Positions 53,618 through 63,313 of a stretch of 64,000 nt of DNA are shown one piece after another. The stretch is taken from positions 1,240,001 to 1,304,000 of the forward strand of contig NZ_NPKQ01000002.1 of assembly GCF_008329525.1 (NCBI RefSeq), read 5' to 3'. The notes beneath the pieces are model-generated. The model searched no databases, was not told the DNA's origin, and worked only from the letters and a program-made list of their open reading frames with translations. Both the position numbers and the translations under genes were made by a program. Position 1 is the stretch's first letter, and each line of letters starts with the position of its first letter. The DNA is from Tardiphaga sp. P9-11. Its GTDB lineage: Bacteria > Pseudomonadota > Alphaproteobacteria > Rhizobiales > Xanthobacteraceae.

Positions 53618-55755
53618 CCAATTTGCCCGCGGAGGCTTACGCAATCGTCGAAGGCCGCCACTCCGATCCATTCCACTATCTCGGCCCCCACAAGGAGGCC
53701 GACAGAACAGTCGTGCGCGCCTTCCTGCCTGAAGCCGTGAATGTCGATGCCATTGACGATCATGGCGCCACCACGGCGTTGGAGCGTGTGCATGATGCCG
53801 GCCTGTTCGTCGGTGCGCTGGCCAATGGCTCGACGAAGTATCAATTGCGGGCGCGTTACGGCGACAAGTCCGTCGATCTCGATGATCCCTATCGCTTTCC
53901 ACCCATCCTGAGCGAATTCGATCTCTATTTGCTCGGTGAAGGCACGCATCAACGGCTCTATGACAAGCTTGGCGCCCATCCGATGGTACTCGAAGGCGTC
54001 AGCGGCGTTGGCTTTGTCGTGCTTGCACCGAACGCGAAACGCGTCAGCGTCGTCGGCGATTTCAATTTCTGGGATGCGCGTCGCCATCCGATGCGCGTGC
54101 GCGGCCCCGGCTGCTGGGAATTGTTCGTCCCCGGCGCGACGCCCGGCGATCACTACAAGTTCGATATCATCGGCCCGCATGGCCAGTTGACGCAGAAATC
54201 CGACCCGATGGCCTTCGCCGCGGAGCTACGCCCCTCCACGGCCTCGATCGTGCTCGACGAAACCAGGATTCCGCATCCACGCCCGGCGCCCACCGACGTC
54301 AATGCGCTGAACAAGCCGATGTCGATCTATGAAGTGCATCTCGGTTCATGGCGCCGCAAGGGCGACAATGAGTGGCTGACCTATCGCGATCTCGCGGAGA
54401 CGCTGCCGCGCTATGTCCGCGACCTCGGCTTCACCCATGTGGAATTCCTGCCCGTCAACGAGCATCCGTTTGACGGCTCCTGGGGTTATCAGCCGACCGG
54501 CATGTATGCGCCGACCAGCCGTTTCGGCACGCCGACAGAATTCGCATTGCTGATCGACGCTTGCCACGCCGAAGGGCTCGGCGTGCTGCTCGACTGGGTG
54601 CCGGGCCACTTCCCCGACGATCCGCACGGCCTCGGCAATTTCGACGGCACAGCCCTTTATGAACACGCCAACCCGCTGCAGGGCCGGCATATGGACTGGG
54701 GCACGCTGATCTACAATTACGGCCGTACGGAAGTCGTGAACTTCCTCGTCTCCAACGCGCTGTTCTGGCTCGAGCGCTACAACATCGATGGTCTCCGCGT
54801 TGATGCTGTGGCCTCGATGCTGTATCTCGATTACAGCCGCGAAGCCGGCGCCTGGATTCCGAACAAATATGGTGGCCGCGAGAATATCGAGGCGATCAGC
54901 TTCCTGCGCCGCTTCAACACCGAGGTGTTCGCAAAATTTCCGCATGCCACCACGGCCGCGGAGGAATCCACTGCATGGCCGCAGGTGTCACGCCCGGTCG
55001 AATTCGGCGGCCTCGGTTTCGGCTACAAGTGGAACATGGGCTGGATGCATGACACGCTGAATTACATCAGCAAGGATCCGATCTATCGCAAGTACCAGCA
55101 CAACGACATTCTGTTCGGGCTGCAATACGCCTTCTCGGAAAATTTCGTGTTGCCACTATCGCATGACGAGGTGGTGCATGGTAAGCGATCGATTTTAGGC
55201 CGCATGCCCGGCGACGACTGGCAGCGGTTCGCCAATTTGCGTGCGTATTACGCCTTCATGTTCGGGCATCCCGGCAAGAAGCTGATGTTCATGGGCTGCG
55301 AGTTCGCCCAGGAACGCGAGTGGAATCACGACACGTCACTGGACTGGCACCTGCTGGAACAGGACAAGCATGCCGGCATCCATTCACTGATCCGCGATCT
55401 CAACGAGCTGTATCGCAACCAACCGGCGCTGCATGAGCTCGACTGCGATCCAGCGGGCTTCGAATGGATGATCACCGACGACGCCGGCAACAACGTCTTC
55501 GCGTGGCTGCGCAAAGGCACCAATCCGCGCGCGCAATGTCTCGTGGTCGTGAATTTCTCGCCGAACGTCTATCACAATTACCGCGTCCGCGTGCCGTTCA
55601 CAGGCACATGGCGCGAGATCTTGAATTCCGACGCCGCGCATTACGGCGGCAGCAATGTCGGAAATTCGGGCGAAGTCATTGCAACAGGACTTGTGCCCGA
55701 ACTCAGTCTGACCATTCCACCGCTAGCCGCACTCTTTCTCGTACCGGAATTCTAG
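53614..55755 (+). CDS. glgB: 1,4-alpha-glucan branching enzyme
   Basis: 713-residue branching enzyme, introducing alpha-1,6 links. The N-terminal N1/CBM48 region (~1-220; [27 protein letters not shown]) precedes the GH13 barrel: [18 protein letters not shown], nucleophile Asp in [16 protein letters not shown], Glu in [12 protein letters not shown], and Asp in [12 protein letters not shown]. The C-terminal domain ends [10 protein letters not shown]. It overlaps the treS-mak stop and completes the GlgE route by branching the polymer. Length is normal for GlgB. Confidence 0.95.
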   Translation: MTNLPAEAYAIVEGRHSDPFHYLGPHKEADRTVVRAFLPEAVNVDAIDDHGATTALERVHDAGLFVGALANGSTKYQLRARYGDKSVDLDDPYRFPPILSEFDLYLLGEGTHQRLYDKLGAHPMVLEGVSGVGFVVLAPNAKRVSVVGDFNFWDARRHPMRVRGPGCWELFVPGATPGDHYKFDIIGPHGQLTQKSDPMAFAAELRPSTASIVLDETRIPHPRPAPTDVNALNKPMSIYEVHLGSWRRKGDNEWLTYRDLAETLPRYVRDLGFTHVEFLPVNEHPFDGSWGYQPTGMYAPTSRFGTPTEFALLIDACHAEGLGVLLDWVPGHFPDDPHGLGNFDGTALYEHANPLQGRHMDWGTLIYNYGRTEVVNFLVSNALFWLERYNIDGLRVDAVASMLYLDYSREAGAWIPNKYGGRENIEAISFLRRFNTEVFAKFPHATTAAEESTAWPQVSRPVEFGGLGFGYKWNMGWMHDTLNYISKDPIYRKYQHNDILFGLQYAFSENFVLPLSHDEVVHGKRSILGRMPGDDWQRFANLRAYYAFMFGHPGKKLMFMGCEFAQEREWNHDTSLDWHLLEQDKHAGIHSLIRDLNELYRNQPALHELDCDPAGFEWMITDDAGNNVFAWLRKGTNPRAQCLVVVNFSPNVYHNYRVRVPFTGTWREILNSDAAHYGGSNVGNSGEVIATGLVPELSLTIPPLAALFLVPEF

Positions 55756-55758
55756 AGC

Positions 55759-57837
55759 ATGAGATTATCCGCCGGCACGCCCTCCCGCCTCGGCGCAAAC
55801 TGGGACGGACGGGGGACCAACTTTGCCTTGTTCTCTGCGAACGCCACCAAGGTCGAACTGTGTCTGTTCGACAGCCAGGGGCGACGTGAGCTTGAGCGCA
55901 TCGAACTGCCGGAATATAACGAGCACGTCTTTCACGGCTATCTCAATGATGTTTCGCCTGGCCAGCTCTATGGCTACCGCGTACACGGTCCCTATGAGCC
56001 CGAGCACGGCCATCGCTTTAATGCACACAAGCTACTCCTCGATCCCTATGCCAAAAAACTGGCTGGGCGCCTTGCGTGGAGCGATGCGCATTTCGGCTAT
56101 CGCACCGGCTCCTCGCGCGAGGATCTGTCCTTCGATCGCCGCGACAATGCGCGCGGCATGCCGAAGGCCGTGGTGGTCGACGAGACTTTCAACTGGGGGC
56201 GCAAGGAAACGCGGCCGAGCGTGCCCTGGGAAGACACCATCATCTATGAGGCCCATGTCAAAGGCTTGACGCAGACACGCAAGGATGTCCCGGCCGGCCT
56301 GCGCGGGACCTATCGCGGATTATCGTCGCCGTCGATGATTGAACATCTCAAACGGCTTGGCGTTACCACCATCGAGCTGCTGCCGGTGCACAGCTTCGTC
56401 GATGACCGTCGGCTGGTGGAAATGAAGCTGGTGAATTACTGGGGTTACAATACCCTCTCCTTCTTCGCCCCGGAAGCGCGCTACGGCGCCGACAATCCGC
56501 TCGATGCGTTCCGTACGACGGTCGCGCGACTGCATGACGCGGGCATCGAAGTGATGCTCGACGTGGTCTATAACCACACCGCCGAAGGCAACCACCTCGG
56601 CCCGACGCTCAGCTATCGCGGCATCGACAACGCTTCCTATTATTGGTTGATGCCGGACAATCCACGATTCTATGACGACTTCACGGGCTGTGGCAGTTCG
56701 GTGAACCTTACGCATCCGCGCGTGTTGCAGATGGTGATGGATTCACTGCGTTACTGGGTCGAGGTGTGTCACGTGGATGGCTTTCGTTTCGACCTTGCAA
56801 CCACGCTGGCGCGCGGGCCGAATGGCTTCGATCGCAATAGCGGCTTCCTCACCGCCATCAGGCAAGACCCCGTGCTTGCGAACGTCAAGATGGTCGCAGA
56901 GCCCTGGGATCTCGGCATGGGCGGCTATCAGGTCGGTGCGTTCCCGTCGCAATGGTCGGAATGGAACGACAAATATCGCAGTGCCATGCGGCGCTACTGG
57001 AGCGGCGAGGGCTCGCTGATCGGCGAAGTCTCCAGCCGCATGACCGGCTCATCCGACGTGTTCAACCATGACTGCCGCAAGCAGCGCGCCGGCATAAACC
57101 ACGTCACCGTGCATGACGGTTTTCCGCTCGCCGATCTGTTTGCCTATAACGAGAAGCACAACGAGGCCAATGGCGAGGACAATCGCGACGGCTCCAGTGA
57201 CAATCTCAGCAACAATTTCGGCGTCGAGGGCCCGACGGACGATCCCGCACTGTTGGCGCTGCGTCGGCAGCTCCGCAAGAACCAGCTCGCCTGTCTCTTT
57301 CTCGCACAGGGCGTGCCGCTGCTGCTGGCCGGCGACGAGGTCGGCAACACCCAGGGCGGTAACAATAACGCCTATTGTCAGGACAACGAGATCGGCTGGG
57401 TCGGCTGGGGGAATCTCGGCGACAAGGACGACGACCTCACCGACTTCATCGGCCATATGGCGCAACTGCGACGGCGCTTTCCTCAGATCACCACGCAGCG
57501 CTGGCTCGAAGGTCGCCGTGCGGACGGCAGCTATGGCGTTCTGTGGCTGACGCCCTCTGCCGAAGAGATGACCGAGGCCGACTGGGCGTTTCCCGACGGC
57601 CGCTTCCTCGCTTACGTGATGAGCGCCTCCGGCGAGAACACCAATCCGATCTTCATCGTGCTTAACGCGGCGCCCGATGGCATTCCGTTCAAACTGCCGA
57701 AGATGCTGGAATACAAGAACTGGCGGCAGATACTTAACACTGCTGAGGATCAACTCTCGATCGCCATCCTCCCGCCCGGCAGCGACATCGACGCGCCGCC
57801 GCGCTCGGTGCTGGCTTTTGCAGGGACGACGGCATGA
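55759..57837 (+). CDS. glgX: Glycogen debranching enzyme
   Basis: 692-residue isoamylase-type GH13 enzyme hydrolysing alpha-1,6 branches of glycogen. The N-terminal CBM48 (SRLGANWDGRGTNFALFSA) is followed by the barrel with LDVVYNHTAEGNHLGPTLS, Asp in VDGFRFDLATTLARG, Glu in MVAEPWDLGMGGYQVG and Asp in VTVHDGFPLADLF, all intact. The start is the ATG 3 bp after glgB; its stop overlaps treZ by ATGA. It prepares linear chains for TreY and MalQ. Confidence 0.95.
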   Translation: MRLSAGTPSRLGANWDGRGTNFALFSANATKVELCLFDSQGRRELERIELPEYNEHVFHGYLNDVSPGQLYGYRVHGPYEPEHGHRFNAHKLLLDPYAKKLAGRLAWSDAHFGYRTGSSREDLSFDRRDNARGMPKAVVVDETFNWGRKETRPSVPWEDTIIYEAHVKGLTQTRKDVPAGLRGTYRGLSSPSMIEHLKRLGVTTIELLPVHSFVDDRRLVEMKLVNYWGYNTLSFFAPEARYGADNPLDAFRTTVARLHDAGIEVMLDVVYNHTAEGNHLGPTLSYRGIDNASYYWLMPDNPRFYDDFTGCGSSVNLTHPRVLQMVMDSLRYWVEVCHVDGFRFDLATTLARGPNGFDRNSGFLTAIRQDPVLANVKMVAEPWDLGMGGYQVGAFPSQWSEWNDKYRSAMRRYWSGEGSLIGEVSSRMTGSSDVFNHDCRKQRAGINHVTVHDGFPLADLFAYNEKHNEANGEDNRDGSSDNLSNNFGVEGPTDDPALLALRRQLRKNQLACLFLAQGVPLLLAGDEVGNTQGGNNNAYCQDNEIGWVGWGNLGDKDDDLTDFIGHMAQLRRRFPQITTQRWLEGRRADGSYGVLWLTPSAEEMTEADWAFPDGRFLAYVMSASGENTNPIFIVLNAAPDGIPFKLPKMLEYKNWRQILNTAEDQLSIAILPPGSDIDAPPRSVLAFAGTTA

Positions 57838-59600
57838 GCGGGTATTCGTTCGGACCACGGCTGACTGAGAAAGGCGCAATCTTCCGGTTGTGGGCACCGG
57901 CGGCTCAACGCGTCGATGTGATGCTCGGCGGTCAAATCCATCAACTGACGCCCGGCGACGATGGCTGGTTCGCGGCCGAGATCGCGGGTGCGAAGTCCGG
58001 TGCGACCTATCGCTTCAGGATCAACGGCAAAACCGATGTCCCCGATCCGGGCTCACGCTTTCAGCCGAACGACATCGCCGGCCTTTCCGAAGTGATCGAC
58101 CACAAGACCTATCCGTGGCGCGCCACTGACTGGCGCGGGCGGCCGTGGGAAGAGACCGTGCTGCTCGAAACCCATGTCGGCACCTTCACGCCGGAGGGCA
58201 CTTATCGCGCCATGATCGACAAGCTTGATCATCTGGTCGCGACCGGCATTACCGCCCTTGAGCTGATGCCGCTGGCGGATTTCGCGGGCCAGCGCAACTG
58301 GGGCTATGACGGCGTGCTGTGGTATGCGCCGGACGCGATGTTCGGCCGCCCGGACGATCTTAAGGCGCTGATCGACGAGGCGCATCTGCGCGGACTGATG
58401 GTGTTTCTCGATGTCGTCTACAATCACTTCGGACCGGAAGGGAATTATCTCGGCCTCTATGCGCCGGATTTCTTCGGCGGCGCCGACACTCCATGGGGCT
58501 CGGCCATCGACTATCGCCTGCCGCAGGTGCGCGCTTATGCCATCGAGAATGCCATGGCATGGCTGCGCGACTATCGCTTCGACGGGCTGCGACTGGATGC
58601 CGTCCACGCCATCGTCGAACAGGGCGAGATCCCGATGCTGCACGAGCTGAGCCGCGAAGTCGGCAAGCTCGCCGCCGATACCGGCCGACACATCCATCTC
58701 GTTCTGGAAAACGACGACAACCGTGCCACCCTGCTCGATCCCGCCACCAACCCGCCGCGCGGCAAATATCGCGCACAGTGGAACGACGACTATCATCACG
58801 CCTGGCACGTGCTTCTGACCGGCGAAGATAAAGGCTATTACAGCGACTACGCGCAAAACCCACTCGATCATATCGTGCATGCGCTGGGCTCCGGCTTCGC
58901 CTATCAGGGACAACCGTCTGCGCATCGCGCGGGCGCTGAACGCGGCGAACCATCAGGCGAACTCGCTCCGGCAGCCTTCGTGAACTTCCTGCAAAACCAC
59001 GACCAGATCGGCAATCGCGCGCTTGGCGATCGGCTGGAGACCTTGGCCAGGCCCGAGGCCATCGAAGCTGCACTGGTCATTACACTCCTGGCGCCGATGG
59101 TGCCGATGCTGTTTCAGGGCGAGGAATGGGGCTCGAAAGTGCCGTTCCCATTTTTCTGCGATTTCGAAGGCGATCTCGCCAATGCCGTGCGTAACGGTCG
59201 CAAGAAGGAATTCGCCAGCGCCTATGAGAAATATGGCGACGAGATTCCAGATCCGCTCCATGAGAGCTCCTTCCAGGCAGCCTTCGTCGATTGGGACAAT
59301 CGCAACAATGCGTCCGGCCGGAAGCGGCTAGCTCTGGTGCGTGAACTGCTCGCGCTGCGCAAGCAACACATCATGCCCCGCCTAGCGGGTGCGCGCTTCG
59401 GCAAGGCCGAGGCGACTGGTGAGGGTCTGCTCACAGCAACGTGGAAGATGGGTGATGGCACCAGGTTGCATCTAATGGCTAATCTGTCCGACGAGACAGT
59501 GACGCCTGCGCAGCCGATATCCGGCATGAAAATCTGGGGCAACACCGACACTGGCGTGGGGACGCCGTGGTCCGTCGAATGGCGGATCGGAGACAAATAA
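57834..59600 (+). CDS. treZ: Malto-oligosyltrehalose trehalohydrolase
   Basis: 588-residue GH13 enzyme releasing trehalose from maltooligosyl-trehalose made by TreY. It has the N-terminal CBM48-like domain (SFGPRLTEKGAIFRLWAPAA), then the barrel: LELMPLADFAGQRNWGYDG, nucleophile Asp in DGLRLDAVHAIVEQG, Glu in HLVLENDDNRA and Asp in NFLQNHDQIGNRA. It overlaps glgX by ATGA and treY by TAATG, so the three genes are tightly coupled and the pathway order is kept. Confidence 0.95.
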   Translation: MSGYSFGPRLTEKGAIFRLWAPAAQRVDVMLGGQIHQLTPGDDGWFAAEIAGAKSGATYRFRINGKTDVPDPGSRFQPNDIAGLSEVIDHKTYPWRATDWRGRPWEETVLLETHVGTFTPEGTYRAMIDKLDHLVATGITALELMPLADFAGQRNWGYDGVLWYAPDAMFGRPDDLKALIDEAHLRGLMVFLDVVYNHFGPEGNYLGLYAPDFFGGADTPWGSAIDYRLPQVRAYAIENAMAWLRDYRFDGLRLDAVHAIVEQGEIPMLHELSREVGKLAADTGRHIHLVLENDDNRATLLDPATNPPRGKYRAQWNDDYHHAWHVLLTGEDKGYYSDYAQNPLDHIVHALGSGFAYQGQPSAHRAGAERGEPSGELAPAAFVNFLQNHDQIGNRALGDRLETLARPEAIEAALVITLLAPMVPMLFQGEEWGSKVPFPFFCDFEGDLANAVRNGRKKEFASAYEKYGDEIPDPLHESSFQAAFVDWDNRNNASGRKRLALVRELLALRKQHIMPRLAGARFGKAEATGEGLLTATWKMGDGTRLHLMANLSDETVTPAQPISGMKIWGNTDTGVGTPWSVEWRIGDK

Positions 59601-62392
59601 TGGCGCCTGCGATACCCCTCGCGACCTACCGCATTCAGCTCACCAAGAATTTCGACTTCGATGCCGCGGCCAACATTGCGCCCTACCTGAAGGCGCTGGG
59701 CATCACGCATCTCTATGCCTCACCCTTCATGAAGTCCCGCGCTGGCTCGACGCATGGCTATGACATTGTCGATCACACCAAGCTCAATCCGGAGCTGGGC
59801 GGCGAAGAAGGTTTCGAGCGCCTCAGTGCTGCGCTGAAGGCCAGCGATATCGGCCTGATCCTCGACTTTGTGCCCAATCATGTGGGCGTGCATTTCGCTG
59901 ACAATCCGTGGTGGCTCGACGTGCTGGAATGGGGACAGGCCTCGCCGCACGCCGTTTCCTTCGACATCGACTGGGATACTTTACCCTACCGCGCACGCGG
60001 GGGCCTGCTACTGCCGATCATCGGCAGCTCTTATGGCGAGGCGCTGGACAACGGCGAGATCGAACTGAAGTACGACGCAAAAGAGGGCAGTTTCTCGGCC
60101 TGGTATTTCGAACATCGCCTGCCCATCGCGCCGGAACGCTACAGCGAGATGCTGCGCACCATCGTCAAGGAAGCCAGTGCGGGCGATACGCCAGCCGGCC
60201 GCGCCATCCTGACGCTGGCCGCCAAGCACAAGAGCCTTCGTCATCCAAACCGGCAGGAAGCGCCAGCGTTCAAGCAGCAACTCACTTCGATCGAGGGCGC
60301 AGCCGAAGTGATCACGCGTGGCCTCGACGCCTATCGCGCCGGACTGGACCGGCCGGCGCAGATCCAAGCGCTACACATGCTGCTGGAGCGCCAGCATTAC
60401 AAGCTCGGCCAGTGGCGCCTCGCCTCGAGCGAGATCAACTATCGCCGCTTCTTCGACGTCAACACGCTGGCCGGCTTGCGCGTCGAGGATGCTGACACAT
60501 TCGAGGCCATCCATTCGCTGGTCAAACGCCTGATCGCCGAGGACAAACTGCAAGGGCTGCGGCTCGATCATATCGACGGGCTGCGCGATCCCTCGCAATA
60601 TTTCCAGCGGCTGCGGCGCCTCGTCCGCGAGGCACATGGCAACAGCTGGAAGCCCTTCTATGTGGTGGTCGAGAAGATCCTCGGCGAGCAGGAGAAGCTG
60701 GTGCCCTTCGCCGGCGTGCATGGCACCACCGGCTATGAGTGGCTCAACGTCATCACCCAGGTACTGGTCGAGGAGAAAGGTCTGGAGCCCTTGGGCGAGA
60801 CATGGCGTCAGGTCAGCAATACTTCGCCGAAATTCGAGCCACAACTGGCAGAAGCTAAGCGCCGCGTGCTCGATACGCTACTGCTGAGCGAATTCACCGT
60901 GCTGACGCGCCTGCTGGCGCGGATCGCAAACGGCCACTATTCGACGCGCGACTTCTCCGCCGACACGTTACGTCAGGCCTTCGAACTCTATGTGCTGCAT
61001 TTCCCGGTCTATCGCACCTATCTCACCGCGACGGGGCCATCGGCGCTGGATCGGCAATTGATTTCCAACACCATCGAGAAGGCCCGCGCCGACTGGTTCG
61101 GCACCGACGAAGGCCTGTTCGACTTCCTGCGCGACGCGCTGACGCTGGACCTGCTGAAGCCGGGCCGGCCCGCCCACAGCAAGCCACGCGTGCGGCGCTT
61201 TGCGTTGAAGGTGCAACAATTCACCGGGCCGACCATGGCGAAGTCGCTCGAAGACACTGCATTTTATCGCTATCACCGCCTCCTGGCGCTCAATGAAGTC
61301 GGCGGTGAGCCGGCCGCAGACGCGATACCTGTCGCCAGGTTCCACGAGATGATGGTCACGCGTGCGCAGGAATGGCCGCACGGCATGACGTCCACGGCAA
61401 CCCATGACACCAAGCGTGGCGAGGATGCTCGTACACGATTGCTGGCGCTGGCGGAAATGCCGGGCGAATGGGCGAGTGCGGTCGGTCGCTGGAAGATACT
61501 GAATGCCGAGCATCTGGTAGTCGCCGGCGAGATGCGCTCGCCCTCCACCGCGTTCGAATACATGCTGTATCAGGCGCTGGTTGGCGCGTGGCCTCTTGGT
61601 GCACGCGATGACACCTTCCTCGAACGCATGCAGGCCTATGCGTTGAAGGCCGCGCGTGAGGGCAAGCAGGAAACGAGCTGGCTGAATCCGAACGACACCT
61701 ATGAAAAAGGCCTGCATGTCTTTCTCGAGCGCATTCTCGATCCCGCGCAATCACCGGAATTTCTTGTGGCCCTTGAGACCTTTGCCAAGCGCACTTCGCT
61801 GATTGGCGCATTGAACTCGTTGAGCCAGATTACACTGAAAGCGACCATTCCCGGCATGCCGGATTTCTACCAAGGCACCGAATTCTGGGATTTCTCGCTG
61901 GTCGATCCGGACAACCGCCGCCCTGTCGATTTCGCCGAACGCGCAAACGTGCTGGCATCTCTGCGAGAGCCCGACTGGGCCGCGCTGGCACAACACTGGG
62001 ACGATGGCCACATCAAGCTCGCCTGGACGCGTGAGCTGTTGAAACGCCGCGCCGCAATGGCCGCCGTTTTCACCGACGGCGACTACGAACCACTTGAAGT
62101 GACCGGACCTCACGCGGCGCACATCATTGCCTTTGCGCGGCGGTATCAGCGCAACGCTGCGATCGTGGTGATTCCGCGTGCCTTTTCCGGAGCGACGCAA
62201 GGCGGGCGGCATTGGCCGGAGGCGACGGCGTTCGACGCGACCGTGATCGCGCCCGGCTACCTCATTGAAGGTTTTGCGCAGAAGCGCGGCGCGAGCGAGC
62301 TCTCCGTTGCCAAACTCTTCAATCAGTTTCCGATGGCAATCGTGAAGGCACATGCCGCGCTGAAGCGTATTCGTTCGACGCGCTTGCAATAG
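59600..62392 (+). CDS. treY: Malto-oligosyltrehalose synthase
   Basis: 930-residue GH13 intramolecular transglucosidase turning the reducing-end alpha-1,4 bond of a maltodextrin into an alpha,alpha-1,1 trehalose bond. Marks: PLATYRIQLTKNFDFDAAAN at the N-terminus, ILDFVPNHVGVHFADNPWW, nucleophile Asp in LQGLRLDHIDGLRDP, Glu in FYVVVEKILGEQEKL and Asp in STATHDTKRGEDAR. The ATG at 59600 overlaps the treZ stop (TAATG) and has CGGAG upstream; an earlier in-frame start lies within treZ. Last gene of the glucan/trehalose operon; no strong terminator was found in the 230 bp that follow. Confidence 0.95.
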   Translation: MAPAIPLATYRIQLTKNFDFDAAANIAPYLKALGITHLYASPFMKSRAGSTHGYDIVDHTKLNPELGGEEGFERLSAALKASDIGLILDFVPNHVGVHFADNPWWLDVLEWGQASPHAVSFDIDWDTLPYRARGGLLLPIIGSSYGEALDNGEIELKYDAKEGSFSAWYFEHRLPIAPERYSEMLRTIVKEASAGDTPAGRAILTLAAKHKSLRHPNRQEAPAFKQQLTSIEGAAEVITRGLDAYRAGLDRPAQIQALHMLLERQHYKLGQWRLASSEINYRRFFDVNTLAGLRVEDADTFEAIHSLVKRLIAEDKLQGLRLDHIDGLRDPSQYFQRLRRLVREAHGNSWKPFYVVVEKILGEQEKLVPFAGVHGTTGYEWLNVITQVLVEEKGLEPLGETWRQVSNTSPKFEPQLAEAKRRVLDTLLLSEFTVLTRLLARIANGHYSTRDFSADTLRQAFELYVLHFPVYRTYLTATGPSALDRQLISNTIEKARADWFGTDEGLFDFLRDALTLDLLKPGRPAHSKPRVRRFALKVQQFTGPTMAKSLEDTAFYRYHRLLALNEVGGEPAADAIPVARFHEMMVTRAQEWPHGMTSTATHDTKRGEDARTRLLALAEMPGEWASAVGRWKILNAEHLVVAGEMRSPSTAFEYMLYQALVGAWPLGARDDTFLERMQAYALKAAREGKQETSWLNPNDTYEKGLHVFLERILDPAQSPEFLVALETFAKRTSLIGALNSLSQITLKATIPGMPDFYQGTEFWDFSLVDPDNRRPVDFAERANVLASLREPDWAALAQHWDDGHIKLAWTRELLKRRAAMAAVFTDGDYEPLEVTGPHAAHIIAFARRYQRNAAIVVIPRAFSGATQGGRHWPEATAFDATVIAPGYLIEGFAQKRGASELSVAKLFNQFPMAIVKAHAALKRIRSTRLQ

Positions 62393-62622
62393 CACATACG
62401 ACAAGGCCGCCCGGGATCAACGGCCGGACGGCCTGGCGGATGTCGTGCCGACTCGAAGAAGGTCGGTTCCCTTCCTCCGCGTATTCAAAGCTTTTCATCA
62501 AATTATTTGCGAGTGGTTTACAACCAAGCTCGCGTGCACCGCACTATCGCACGACACTTTTATGCTGCATGGCAACAGGCATTGAAGATGCGTGAGATTC
62601 TCGGTGCGCCGCAATCGCCGCT

Positions 62623-62934
62623 TCAACTCTTTTTCGTGAGCAGCAAATTTCCGCGCGATTTGATCGCTGCCTGCGCCACTTCCGCAAAACGCTGCAGCAG
62701 CCAGGGTAGCACAACTTCGACGGTGACATGATCCTCGGCCACATCGACATGACCGGATGCCGCCTGCCCCATGGCACGCACGCGGAAGACCATCCGGTCA
62801 CCGTCCCAGCGTTCCTCGTCAACTTTCAACATTGGTACATTCGTTGCTGCGCGCGTCAGTCCAGTCTTGAGTCGGCGCACGGCTTCCTCGCGGCCGAGCC
62901 TGTGTGGAATGGAGACGACGAGCGGTGCAGACAT
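62623..62934 (-). CDS. Polyhydroxyalkanoic acid system family protein
   Basis: 103-residue protein of the PHA granule-region family, recognised by PLVVSIPHRLGREEAVRRLK at the N-terminus, a central beta strand set (DRMVFRVRAMGQAASGHVDV) and the end LPWLLQRFAEVAQAAIK. It resembles a small START/Bet v1-like fold and is found near PHA metabolism genes; its role is not established. Start at ATG 62934, seven bases after AAAGGA; a GTG one codon earlier is possible. Monocistronic; the 230 bp to the treY end shows no gene. Confidence 0.85.
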   Translation of the reverse strand: MSAPLVVSIPHRLGREEAVRRLKTGLTRAATNVPMLKVDEERWDGDRMVFRVRAMGQAASGHVDVAEDHVTVEVVLPWLLQRFAEVAQAAIKSRGNLLLTKKS

Positions 62935-63089
62935 CACGCGATCCTTTGTTAGTTCGTGGGGATGTAAGCGCGAATTCGTCCAGCGGTAGTCGTGATCACG
63001 GCCTCAATCATGGAACCTTGGGAGTGCCTGCGCGTTTTTATCGCATGAAGGCAGCAGGCTTGTCCGTCTGCCAGGCTGAGGAGAACTCC

Positions 63090-63254
63090 ATGTCCATTGG
63101 TACTATTATTCTGATTATCCTGATCATCGCCTTGCTTGGTGGTTTCAGCGGTATCGGCGGCGGACCGTTCTACGGCACCGGCTATTACGGCGGCGGTGGT
63201 CTCGGCCTCATCGTTGTGATCCTGCTGATCCTCCTGTTGCTTGGTAAGCTGTAA
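63090..63254 (+). CDS. DUF3309 family small membrane peptide
   Basis: 54-residue peptide with two hydrophobic helices (IGTIILIILIIALLGG and LGLIVVILLILLLLGKL) joined by a Gly/Tyr-rich loop (FYGTGYYGGGG), the signature of DUF3309, a family of tiny inner-membrane proteins of unknown function common in Alphaproteobacteria. The ATG at 63090 is preceded by GAGGAG. Transcription ends at a clear intrinsic terminator about 22 bp downstream. Confidence 0.88.
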   Translation: MSIGTIILIILIIALLGGFSGIGGGPFYGTGYYGGGGLGLIVVILLILLLLGKL

Positions 63255-63276
63255 GAGCGAATATTGATTTCAAGGC

Positions 63277-63305
63277 GCGCGATCCCATTTGGGGTCGCGC
63301 TTTTC
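63277..63305 (+). terminator. Rho-independent terminator after the DUF3309 gene
   Basis: 10-bp stem with one G-T pair (GCGCGATCCC/GGGGTCGCGC), ATTT loop, followed directly by TTTTCTT. Confidence 0.85.
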
Positions 63306-63313
63306 TTCATGCG

